A program made the position numbers and the translations under genes. Source: Actinomortierella ambigua (taxonomy: Eukaryota; Mortierellomycota; Mortierellomycetes; Mortierellales; Mortierellaceae). From it: a stretch of 44,558 nucleotides of DNA. The notes beneath the pieces were generated by a model. It worked only from the letters and a program-made list of their open reading frames with translations. It was not told the DNA's origin and ran no database searches. Location of the stretch: positions 1 to 44,558 of the forward strand of contig JAAAJB010000279.1 of the NCBI GenBank assembly GCA_016098155.1. Reading direction: 5' to 3'. The first letter of the stretch is position 1, and every line of letters starts with the position of its first letter. Positions 32,195 to 42,600 of the stretch are shown here, piece after piece.

Positions 32195-33991
32195 ATGTCT
32201 GTAGCACCTCTCTCGCGCCCACCTTCAACTACAAAATACCTCATACCCTCGACGCAGATGCACCCCCTGCCATTGCCCAACACACCCCACCCGCTCTATC
32301 ATCACCCGTCAGAACGCTCGCCGACCCTGGCAGAAGGCGCTCCCCGGAGGAAGAGTACCAGCCCTTCTGTAACACTTGCTCCTATCGAAATGCATGGTCC
32401 GCACCTCCCTCCACCCGTAAACTACACCAAGAACAGCAACAACAACAATAACAACAACATCAAGTCGCCATCTACACAGCCGCAGCCTTACAACTCACTT
32501 CCTCAGTCTCATTCTCAGCGCTACCACTATCCAAACGAGAGCGACACCATGGCCCACGTTTACGATCAGAGAAGCAATTCTCACCAGCCTCTTCCCAGCA
32601 TTATCGCGCCCTACGATAGCAATCCTCATCCACCGATACTGACATCTCGCCAACCCCCGTACCACCCATACTATTTATCGCATAACCACCAGCAACGCCC
32701 ACAGTATTCGCCACCCCTTCCTCACTCGGGCACGGCCCCTGGTACCTCACCTACTTCAACTTCGTCCCGCCAACCTCCTTCTCCACAAAGTCCCGATGTC
32801 TCAATACCAAACACCTTCCACCCCCACCACTCGTACGAAGGCCATCCAGGATCTAACAAGGAGAAGCATCGAATGACACCACCCGTCTCTCCCACACTAC
32901 CCTTACCCCCCGTTGCTTCCTCATCAGAGACTTCTGGTATCTCGTCTTCTTCTTCGATTTCACATTCTTTTGGTTCCTCTTCGTCGGCCATGTCTACCTC
33001 TTCTACCTCATCACGAGTATTTGGTGCGCGCTCTGGATCAATCTCGTTGTCCGATCGGATAAACAGCTTGGCCGTTGTAGCCCCGTCCGCAACATCTGTG
33101 CACCATCCTGTTCCTATCGCATCCCCTAATACTCCAACGACGACACCACCATCCCCTACATCATCTGCGGCAACTTTGGAACCTCTGTCGCTCCATGACC
33201 GTCGGGAACGAAACAAAGCCGCATCGGCCAAGTACCGGGCTAAGAAGCATGTTCAATCGGGCGAGATGCGCCACCAGATCCAGATCCTTCAAGACCAAAA
33301 CAGCTTGATCAGCCGGCAGCTTGAAGAATCCCGAGCTGAGAATTCTTCTTTGAAAACACTCGTCGAGAAGCTCAAGAACCGGATCGTTGCCCAAAAGGTT
33401 CTGAAGCGGCTACGCCAAGTTGGACGCGACCGCGCGCCAGCTACTACAACTTCTTTTGTCAGTGTCACCGGTGCGGCTTCTTCCCTGGTTCCATCTGGCG
33501 GTGCACGCAAGCACTCTCGCCGCGCCAAGGCCTCCAGCAGTGTTCGAGCCGGTATGGCTGCCTCACATGTAGCAGGCATTTTGACAGACGAGTCCATCGA
33601 GTCTGTGGTGGATGATTATAGTCATGATAGTGAGATTGACGAGCTGGAGGATACGCTACTAGCCCAAGATGACGATGATGATGACATGGACGTCTTTGGC
33701 GACGATGACGATGACGACGAGTTTAATCTTGACAGCCAAATGAGCGACGACAGCGAATATGACAATCGCGCCGAGCAGATGCCGCCCATGAGCACCAAGA
33801 GACAGCGCCGGTCTTCGAGAACTAGTGCCTCTGCAGCCAAGACCAGTTCCACAGCCTTTGTCGCTGGTGCCCCACCCACGCCGCGACGGTCTTCGGCATC
33901 CTCCACAGCCTCCACAGCATCTTCGGCATCTTCCTCCAATGTTGTCCACGCTAGGCCACCACTCATTGTCCCGGATATTCATTATGAGTAA
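32195..33991 (+). CDS. bZIP transcription factor
   Basis: Predicted 598-residue nuclear DNA-binding protein. The basic region at about residue 333 reads RRERNKAASAKYRAKKH, with the invariant N-x7-R spacing. It is followed by a zipper with heptad hydrophobics (IQILQDQNSLISRQLEE, then LKTLVEKLKNRI), so it should bind DNA as a dimer; the basic region resembles the ATF4/GCN4-like group. The N-terminal half is Pro/Ser/His-rich and probably disordered; the C-terminal part has two Asp-rich runs (QDDDDDDMDVFGDDDDDDEF), a likely acidic activation region, and a Ser/Ala tail. The frame is open 45 codons upstream, but that segment reads as CT-rich leader, so the Met of MSVAPLSRP was chosen. A Met 20 codons on (MHPLPLP) is an alternative. 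Confidence 0.85.
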   Translation: MSVAPLSRPPSTTKYLIPSTQMHPLPLPNTPHPLYHHPSERSPTLAEGAPRRKSTSPSVTLAPIEMHGPHLPPPVNYTKNSNNNNNNNIKSPSTQPQPYNSLPQSHSQRYHYPNESDTMAHVYDQRSNSHQPLPSIIAPYDSNPHPPILTSRQPPYHPYYLSHNHQQRPQYSPPLPHSGTAPGTSPTSTSSRQPPSPQSPDVSIPNTFHPHHSYEGHPGSNKEKHRMTPPVSPTLPLPPVASSSETSGISSSSSISHSFGSSSSAMSTSSTSSRVFGARSGSISLSDRINSLAVVAPSATSVHHPVPIASPNTPTTTPPSPTSSAATLEPLSLHDRRERNKAASAKYRAKKHVQSGEMRHQIQILQDQNSLISRQLEESRAENSSLKTLVEKLKNRIVAQKVLKRLRQVGRDRAPATTTSFVSVTGAASSLVPSGGARKHSRRAKASSSVRAGMAASHVAGILTDESIESVVDDYSHDSEIDELEDTLLAQDDDDDDMDVFGDDDDDDEFNLDSQMSDDSEYDNRAEQMPPMSTKRQRRSSRTSASAAKTSSTAFVAGAPPTPRRSSASSTASTASSASSSNVVHARPPLIVPDIHYE

Positions 33992-36900
33992 GGGGGAAAT
34001 AGATAAACCAATTTAATTCTCAGCACAGCAGCTTGCAATGTCATGTCTTGTAGAGGATGAGCAACAGACAATCAGAAGAGACCAGTCTGAAAGTTATCGG
34101 ATCTGAAACACTGGGCAGCTGAACACATGTTGTGCATCAAAGACTCTGGATCCACTTCATCTGGATGCGGCAAAGACAAGGAGGCACCTTCTTGTCTTTA
34201 TGAATGCAATAGCTCAGGGGTGTCCTGCTTGCTTACGCTCTTTTCTCTGGTAGCCAGACAGCACTTTAGATAGTAGGAATGAAAGAAATGACCATTCTGC
34301 CGTTCATTTGAAGCCTTGCCTCGTCTTCACAACCACATGCACGCAGGAAGGTCTTATGTGACCTAAGAGAGGGCAGAGAGAAGGGGAGGGTCAAGAGTTG
34401 CTATAGCAGCCCCTTTCATCGTTCTCAAGCCTAACAGCTTTCAAATTTTTGCTTGTTTGGCACAAATGAGTCCGACCTCTGTGCATGCACACACACAGAC
34501 ATAGACACACAGACACGCATGCACCCAAGAACACACTTTTGTTCTTTTGAACGTCTCCCCTCTTCTCGTGCGGGATTCGTCATTTCATTCTCGATACACA
34601 CACATACACACCCCCTCTCTCCTTCTCTCCGTATCTCTGTCCGTGTCTCTATCTCTCTCTCTCTCCCTCTCTCTCTCTTTGGAACTCCATTGCGAACCAT
34701 GTCGCTGATCAACAGATGGGCAGTATGGGTCGAAGATCCCAATCAAGATAATTTTGTCCAGCAGGAGAAAGGAAAAGTTTTGGGATGGAAAGGCTGAACT
34801 TTACTCAAACCGCGCTGCGTCGTCGATTACCTTATATGGATGTCGCGATGGTGCCATCCTCGCGAATTTTGTGCACATCCTCTCCCCCTCCCTCCCCCTC
34901 AAAAGAACTCTAACACAAGTGTCACTCTGCCCGAGTCGCATGTCTGTTGCATCCAACTTTATTCTATGCTGGGCGTGAGCTTTTTTTTTTTTTCTCAGAA
35001 CATTACCATCCTGCGCTACGTACTGGACGAAATCTTGAAACACTGACAACTGAGAGCGTCAACTCTTGGTGCAAAGAACGGTGGGAAAGAAAGGCAATAC
35101 AGAAAGAAATAAGGCACGAACAGGCGCTCCGATCCTACTCCCTTCATGACCCTCACCCCTCCCCGATCGCGTCTCCCTCTCATCTTTCCGTAATTGACGG
35201 CGCCTGGTTTAACTGGTCCCATTGTGACAATTTCTACAGCGACTGTTTGCACACATACAACAGACACTTGCATTTTCTACATGCTCTTATTTTCGATCAA
35301 TGTCCTTATACAACAATTTCTCATTACGGAGAGAACAAAGAGAGGCTGACATTATTCAGCAGCCCTAAAAGGGCCGATGCAATGCGTCTAGGAGGAAAAG
35401 GATAGACCTCACGCCATACCTGCACCGTTTCTCGTCTTTTTTCTTTATTCATACTTCCCCACCTTTGTTTTGGAGAGAGGGACATCCCTAATTTTCTCTG
35501 TGCGTCGTTTGTTGTTAACAATAAAAAAAAGGAGACTTTTACTTTATGACAGAGCAACGAGTTGTCCAAAAGTTTTTCCATTGTGCCCTGAACCATATGC
35601 CTTGTTTTTTTTGGTCACTTGGATGGCAAGGAATGACGCGATCTTTCCGAGGTATGGCATTGGCGACCGTATCGCTGCCCTTGTTCCTCTTTTCGTACTC
35701 CTCATTTTCCCTCCTCTTTCTTTCTCCTTGCACTTTCTTTAATGTTAAGGTTCATTGAAAGAGGAGGAGAAGAGAGAAAAAAGAAGCAGGTTGCATAGGG
35801 GCACATTACTGCTTTTTTTTTTTTGTAACACGGCGGGTTGGGATGGAGGCGATGGTGTCATTTGCCCAATTCGGCAACGAACTTGTACTGAACACAGTTG
35901 CACTAAAGTCCTTTATCTTTTACCCTATCCACGTTCGACCCATCGGTCAGAAGCGTATGAGGACGGGGGGGTGCTCTGCTGCATGTTGATACATCCCCCA
36001 CAAACCAAAGTAACTGTAACTGTGTTCAGTCATCTTTCGCGATGGTGTGATTTCGCCATCGTGAAGACGCACACAACAAACAAATGGGCAGTAGACTATA
36101 TTTTGTCTCCGCCCTTTGAATCAGATTTGTGTGGTTCGCAATAGAGAAACAAACGATACTCTCTTCGACTAGACTGCACTCGCGGGGATGAGGAAGCAAG
36201 CCCAGGGTCCCCGTCTCCCCCCTTCCTCTCACCTAACCTAACCCACCCACCCCTTACGCCGCCCCATTCGCAAAGTCTGTCTTCTTCCTACTGCCCCCCC
36301 CCCTTCGACCAAAGGGGATTCAAGTTCAATAGAATGGCTGACGCCTATCCTCGTCATGGCGAGCAGGAGGAGGGTGCAGGAGCGGAGACCTCAAGAATGG
36401 CATTGCAACGACCATCCTCCTCTTCCTCTCTCTCTCTCTCTTCATGTCCCTCTCTCCATCTCCATCATCCTTGATGTCAACTTGCACTCACCTGTACGCA
36501 AAGGAGGGGGTAAAAGTAGGGGAATGGAGGTGAATGGAGGTGAAGGGGGACCATGTGCAAGACGACTGTGGGCTGCTAGATGACATCTCCTTCTCCTTCA
36601 CCCTGCCTGCTCTGTACTGCGAGTTCAAGAACCCACATTTTTTATGCTCCCCTGTTGAAAGGCCAATGCATCTGGAGGTGTCTCTTCGGGTCTGTAACAG
36701 CCTCATACTTGAGTTGATTGGGTAAGAGGAGGAACAGCACGGCCGTTAGTCCATTCCCACGTGTGGTCCTTTGACCCATCGAATGGCTTTCCATCCCAAA
36801 TATATTGGTCCTACGTGAGAGCGTTTTGGTCGTGCCGACCCATGCGCGTTTTTTTATATACTACAAAAGCATCAACCACAGTGGAGATCTTGAATTTTTG

Positions 36901-38020
36901 GTGCCGCTTGTACGTGTCACCAACGCTCAACATCCATCCCAATGTCTTTGATTTGGACAAAAAAGCATTTTGTTGCGGAATAGAACGGGCAGAACAAAGT
37001 TGTTCAAGAAACCACCCTGCACCCAATGCTCATGTCCACTCTCTCCTCTATCTCTCTCCCACCCTCTTTGTAATCGTCATTTCAAACATCGACACATCAA
37101 AGAAGAGGAAACTCTGCGGATTGGTCATATCGAAAGTTATAATGCTTGTTATTTTACTCCAAAGATCTCACCATAAATCATCTGAACGCCAAAGGCTTTC
37201 ACAATGGACCACACGATACCTGCATTGCCCTGAACAGTAGAGAACTTCACACTGCTTGAGACATGTGGTCCCCTCTTTCAGAATCTCCTTGCGAAGTCTG
37301 TAGCAACTTGTCTGCAACGACTATAAACCTAGCTTGCCAAGCAGCACTTTCATCGGCAAGCTCTGTTGGCTCTCGACCACAGCTACTCCAATCATGGATG
37401 CGCGTTGGTATATCTGCACGAGATCCTCGAGAAGAAAGGTGAAAACGCACTCCAGGCTAGTCGTCAGTCGAATCGTCTCGGGCGCCATATGGAGCAAATG
37501 CTGTAACTGAGTTCTTCGATCAGCACCAAGGCTCATATTGTCCTCAACCACGAGACTCACCGGGTGACATCTTTGTAGGTAGCACCCATGGCGATTGATT
37601 TGGCCAAAGTGAAGGGGTATAAGGTTGTCACCGTGGGTGAATGCTTGGGGGACCGTACCTTTCGACCATCAAGACGTCGCTTTGATAGCGTCGCATGTAT
37701 GATAGGTTTCTCGTAGACCCCCTGCTCTCATATAATTTTGTATCCTTTGGAGGGGGTTTTTTTAGGTCTCCTGGATGTGCCCTCTCTCCTCCTCCTTCCT
37801 AGACATATCATACTTCAATTGCACACTTACGCTTTGGAAAACACCTTTATCAACCCATACTTCATATTGTACACAAACGCAGCCCCGCATTTCAAGTACC
37901 TCCAATCGTTGACAGATCTGTCGCAATGTTTGGAATGTATATATTTTTATCTTTTTTCACTTTTTCTTTTGTTTTTGTGTTCTTTTTTCTTTTCGCTTAG
38001 GACTACTCCATCGCCTCGTA
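33992..38020. other. 4-kb gene-poor, repeat-rich interval
   Basis: Between the bZIP stop and the ZNF830-like stop, so it holds two 3' UTRs and little need for promoters. Frames such as 34947..35405 and 36761..37240 (plus) have no domain I recognise. The only family-like signal is a decayed oxidoreductase fragment at about 37566-37702. Low-complexity C and CT tracts recur (36290-36300, 36415-36460). Confidence 0.5.
37566..37702 (+). pseudogene. Decayed fragment of a zinc-type MDR oxidoreductase (quinone/enoyl reductase-like)
   Basis: Three short segments in three different plus-strand frames follow the order expected in the NAD(P)-binding part of medium-chain dehydrogenases. FVGST (37572-37586) would be the remains of the glycine-rich GGSTSVG loop. 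AIDLAKVKGYKVVTV (from 37591) matches the AI-x-LAK-x-GYKV helix and strand. FDHQDVALIASHV (37661-37699) matches the later FDY/HxDP region. Two frameshifts and the lack of surrounding enzyme sequence point to a pseudogene. The match rests on short motifs recalled by eye, so it could be coincidence. Confidence 0.4.
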
Positions 38021-39484
38021 TCAGACTCGCTGGGCACGCCAGTCCATCAAGGCTTCAATGTCTTCATCGCTCTCCTCGTCCTCATCCTCATCTTCCTCCT
38101 CTTCGTCTTCCTCCATCACATGGTCACCATGCATCGATGAACCACTGTTCTGCTGCTCCTTTGCAAAGGCCATGGCCATAGCCCGCTCCTTCTCTTTGCG
38201 AGCGCGTTCTTGCTCGCGTGCAAGGTCCAAGATGGATTTCGTCCGCGGCTTGGTGGTGGTTGCGACGGATGGAGATGCACGACTTTGATTACTACTGTGC
38301 GAGACAGGGCTATCATGACTTGCTCCACCAGAGAGAAGCTGGTTCTTCTTGGACTGCAAGGCCTCAAGTCGCTCCTGCATTTCCAGGTAGAGTTGATATT
38401 CCTCCTCCGCCCGGAGCAAGACGGACTCTTCGAGTTCTTGATCCTGCAACTCGACCTGCTCTTCATACGTCGCATATTCGTCTTGCTTTCTCTGTCGCTG
38501 TTGCTGGCTCTGTTGTTCTGATCCATGCTTCGACTTGGATGTCGTCGTTGCTGCTGTTGCAGTCCCTGCTTTTGACTTTGTTGTTGCTCTTGTGGACTTT
38601 GTCTGCTCGTATTCTTCCTCGGCATCCTGGGCAAGCGCCGCTTGCAGGGCCATGAGCTCGGCATCAATCTTCTTTTGCTGAAGATCGGCCGTCACGCCGC
38701 CAACCTCGGCGCGCACGCGCGCATCTTCCTCTGGATTATCAAAGAACCCCGCTGGCAGCACGCCCTCCATTGGGGTGTCTTCAGGCTCCTGGTCTGCCGA
38801 TGGTGGTGCCGGGGGTTGCTGAGCCTGTAGTTGTTGTTGTGGGTCGTCAAAGAAGCCTGGTGGAAGACCATTGTGTGTTGCTGCTACGACTGCGGGGGAT
38901 GATGGCTGCTGGTGGCGTAGGGTGTCTTGTTCCTGAATCTTTGCTCGTTTGGCAACAGGATCCATTCCTCCGCCTGCGCTAGAAGAGGAGCCATTGGCGG
39001 ATCGTGTGCTGGCAGGTGTGCCAGAGGTTGGCGTGCTCCGCTCTGCTTCTTCGTCGCTCTCTTCTTCGTCACTATCATCACCACCATAGGCGACAAGGCC
39101 GCCTCCGCCTCCGCCTCCTGCTCCTGTGGCTGCTTTCCGCTTGACGCCTTGGGCTGCCTGCAGCTGTTGTTCTTGTTGTTGCTGCCTCTCCTTTTGTTGC
39201 ATCTGCTCCTTCATGGCGCGAAGGCGTGCAACAGCCTCGCTATGCGCCTTGGAGACTAAATGTGCGTTCCAGAGGGCATCAGACTTGATGGGGACACCAG
39301 GACCACAGATGGCACATGTGAGTCGCAAGGTGCGTGGATCGTATTTGGCGAGAGGGTGATTGATGCGCTTGGATGAGGATGTGGTTGGAGACTGCTGCTG
39401 TTGGTTCTGTTGCTGTTGCTGTTGCTTGCCAAGGCCCAGGCGTGCCGCTTTTTGGGCAGCAAAGAGCTGACGGACGTTTGACAT
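38021..39484 (-). CDS. ZNF830/CCDC16-like zinc-finger protein (spliceosome-associated family)
   Basis: Predicted nuclear protein of 487 residues. In animals ZNF830 (CCDC16/Omcg1) is a spliceosome-associated factor needed for genome stability, so a splicing link is inferred. Start MSNVRQLFAAQKA is typical of the family. A single C2H2-like finger follows at about residues 57-82 (LTCAICGPGVPIKSDALWNA, then HLVSKAHSEAV). Two copies of the family motif occur later: LPPGFFDDP and LPAGFFDNPEEDARVR. The middle and C-terminal parts hold Gln-rich coiled coils (EEYEQ..., EQVELQDQELEESVLLRAEE) and an acidic patch (EEDEEEEDEDEDEESDED) just before the end. No intron is needed. It diverges from Smc6 with only 136 bp between start codons. 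Confidence 0.85.
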   Translation of the reverse strand: MSNVRQLFAAQKAARLGLGKQQQQQQNQQQQSPTTSSSKRINHPLAKYDPRTLRLTCAICGPGVPIKSDALWNAHLVSKAHSEAVARLRAMKEQMQQKERQQQQEQQLQAAQGVKRKAATGAGGGGGGGLVAYGGDDSDEEESDEEAERSTPTSGTPASTRSANGSSSSAGGGMDPVAKRAKIQEQDTLRHQQPSSPAVVAATHNGLPPGFFDDPQQQLQAQQPPAPPSADQEPEDTPMEGVLPAGFFDNPEEDARVRAEVGGVTADLQQKKIDAELMALQAALAQDAEEEYEQTKSTRATTKSKAGTATAATTTSKSKHGSEQQSQQQRQRKQDEYATYEEQVELQDQELEESVLLRAEEEYQLYLEMQERLEALQSKKNQLLSGGASHDSPVSHSSNQSRASPSVATTTKPRTKSILDLAREQERARKEKERAMAMAFAKEQQNSGSSMHGDHVMEEDEEEEDEDEDEESDEDIEALMDWRAQRV

Positions 39485-39620
39485 GGTCGGTGAGAGGAAT
39501 CAAACGCCCAACTGCCCTCTCTTTGGAGGACATGTGACTGCTCATCAAATCAATATGACAAACACTTTTGGGCCCTGTCTGTCAAACTTTGAAGACGCCC
39601 ATGCATCCATCAGGTACACC
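39485..39620. promoter_or_regulatory. Short divergent promoter of ZNF830-like and Smc6 genes
   Basis: 136 bp between two start codons on opposite strands. It contains CATGTGAC at 39531-39538, an E-box-like element, and no TATA box. The short length implies shared control of the two genes. Confidence 0.5.
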
Positions 39621-42600
39621 ATGGTGAAGCGCCGATTGATTCAAGACGAGGACGAGTCTGATCGCGAGGCCCATGTCAAGCATGATTCAGATGAATCACC
39701 CCAATCTGTTGTGTCCGAGTCCATAGGACGGGTAAGAGGCGAACGTGATTGGAGCTCGTTTGCCACTTAAAACACCCTCTGGCTATTTTCCCTGACAAGA
39801 ACCTACTTTGCTGAAAACATTTATAGAAATCAAAACGCAGCCGACGTGCCGCATCAAGTATGCCAACGGCATCCACAGAGGATGGAGAGAATGGAGAAAG
39901 AAATGGAGGAGATGTCGGCGAAGTCAACGTTGACAGTGAAGGTGATGACCAGGACTCGGAGTACGATATGCCCGAATTCACAGAAGAGGACCGGCAACGC
40001 TGGGAGCAAGACAACGAGGCCCAAATGGCGTATTCTCGGTCTCAGCGTGGTCGCCCTGGAGTAAGTCACCTGTTGCCCATATTCTTCACGACCTTTTATT
40101 TAAACAGGCGTCAGCTGGGAAAAGATCCTATGAAAGCGGAGGAAAACTTACCATTGACCACGCTACTGTTTTATTCTTTAATGTCTTCGCGACTAGTCGG
40201 TAGCAGAGAGAGGCGTCATCGATTATATTGAGGTGTTTGACTTTATGTGCCACCGACACCTGAAGGTGACTCTTGGTCCCAAGATTAACTTCGTTATCGG
40301 TCATAACGGAAGTACGTGATTTATCATATTGGGTAACTATCGATCAATTTCCAGGCATGAATTAATAACAGCCCTACTAACATTTCTTCCAATCCTTTTA
40401 AAAAAAAAATATTGCTCATATGGCTTCCTCTAGGTGGAAAGAGTGCTATCTTGACGGCGATTATGGTGTGCCTAGGTGGCAAAGCCAATGCGACGAATCG
40501 CGCACAGAGTCTCAAGGCGCTGATCCGCGAGGGGGCGAGTATGGCTGAAGTGCGCCTGCAGTTGCGGAACGAGGGTGAAGATGCGTACAAGCCTGATGTC
40601 TATGGCCCAAGGATTATGATTGAGCGTCGTATTGCCAGGGATGGTTCGTCCGGTTACAAGCTAAAGTCGACGAAGGGCAAGACCGTCTCGACGAAGCGTG
40701 ACGAGCTCGCTGCCATGTGCGATCACATGAACATCCAGGTCGACAATCCGATGAATGTTTTGGGCCAGGATGCCGCACGCCAGTTCCTGCACACGTCGTC
40801 CGAACATGACAAATACAACTTTTTCTCCCGCGGCACACAGCTGTCCCAGCTCTCGGCAGACTACGAACTCGTCCGGCAGTGCATTGACACTATGCACACC
40901 ACTCTCAAGGACAAGCGTGAGCTCTTGCCGGAACTGTATGAGCTGGCCAAGGCTGCCACAGCTCGGTTCAAGGACATGCAGGAGGCGGCGTCGCTGGAGG
41001 TCAAGTTGCAAGATTTGCAACACGAGTATGCTTGGGCGCAGATCAAGGCCATTGAGGCAGAGGTGGCCGATCTAGAGGAGAAGCTGCGGGCCCAGATCGA
41101 AAAGGGCACCAAGATTGAGGAGCGACGCACCGAGACCCAAGGGGACGTGGCGAAATTCGACCAAAAGATCGAGCAGGCCGAGGCCGAGTTGAAGGAGCAG
41201 CAAGCCGACCTGACGCCGACGCGCGAAAAGAGGCGGGCGCTGGAGCAACAGTTGCGCGATAAGCGAATGGAGTTCAAGTCATGCCAGGACGAGGAGACGA
41301 GTGCCAACAATGATATGAAGACTATTCGCCACCATTTGCGCAGGCTCGAGGACCAGATTGCCAAGGAGAAGCAGCGCCTCGAGTCCAACACCTCGTCCAA
41401 GCGGGCCGAGATTGAGGGCAAGATCCAAGACGCCGTCAGCAAGAGCGATCACATGCGGGTCGATCTTGCGACGGCCAAGGAAGACCTGGCCAAGGCTGAG
41501 AAGGAGATGTTTGAACTGGGCGAGAAGAAGGGTCGCATCGAAGAAGTGGTGAACCGTGACAGAAACGACCGTACAGAACTTTTACGGCAGATCCAGGAGA
41601 TGAAAGGCCAAAAGGAGAACGCCTTGAAGGCCTTTGGACGGAAGATTCCCGAGGCATTGGAGGAAATTGAGGAAGCGATGCGCCGCAATGTCTTCCGAGG
41701 TGCCGTCGTCGGACCCGTCGGACGGTTCATCAAGCTGGATAGCAAAAACCAGGAATGGGCGCCCGTCATCGAGTCGGCTTTGGGTGCGACGCTCAACGCG
41801 TTTGTGGTCGAGACCTATGAAGACCGCAAGGTGCTGGAGGAGATCCTCAAAAGACACCAATGCCACGTGGAGATCATCAAAACCAAGCGGGAGATCTTTA
41901 ATTACAGGGAGCCGGCTGCCCGGTTTGATACCATCTGCCGCGTGCTCCACTTTGAAGACGAGTGGATGCGCCGTATTCTGATCGACCGACACGCCATTGA
42001 GCAGACTATCTTGATGCGTGACCGTGCGGAGGCTGACCGAGTGACGTCGTCGGGGCCGAACGGTGGCATGCCCGAAAATGTGGTCATGTGTTTGACCGTC
42101 AACTTGATCCGAGTCGGTGACCAGTCCGGTGCGGCATCCAGTATTAGTATGCGGCCTTACAAGGGCCCACCTCGCTTGGCGCAAAACGTGGACCGAGAGA
42201 TTGAGATCAAGGAAAACGAGGCACAGGCCAAGGCCGACTCTATCCGATTCCGCCTGCGCGAGCTGTCACAGGTGAACCTCGACATTGACCACTTTGATGA
42301 GGCCCGACTGAATCATAAGAAGAGGATGCTCTTCTTGGAGAAGGATCTCAAGACTACGACGCGTGCGATCGAGACGCTTCAGCAGTCGCTGCAGGAGGAC
42401 GACACATCCAACCTATCTGCTCTGGAGGACGAGCGCGCCAAAGCCTTGGAGGAGATTGAGACGCTCAAGCGACAGTACGAGCCTGTGGCCCAGCAGAAGC
42501 AAAAGATCAACGATGAGATGGAACCGATCAGACGCGAGATTCTGGAACAGGATAATTTGCTGAACCAGCACGATGAAAAGCAGCGCAGTCTGCAAGGCGT

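Noticed and set aside
34947..35405. 152-codon plus-strand frame
   Set aside because: No recognisable motif, biased Phe/His/Ser composition, and no promoter signal nearby.
36761..37240. 159-codon plus-strand frame and overlapping minus frames (YIWDGKPFDGSKDHTWEW)
   Set aside because: Some stretches look protein-like, but frames break often, no family is recognisable and no splice pattern joins them.
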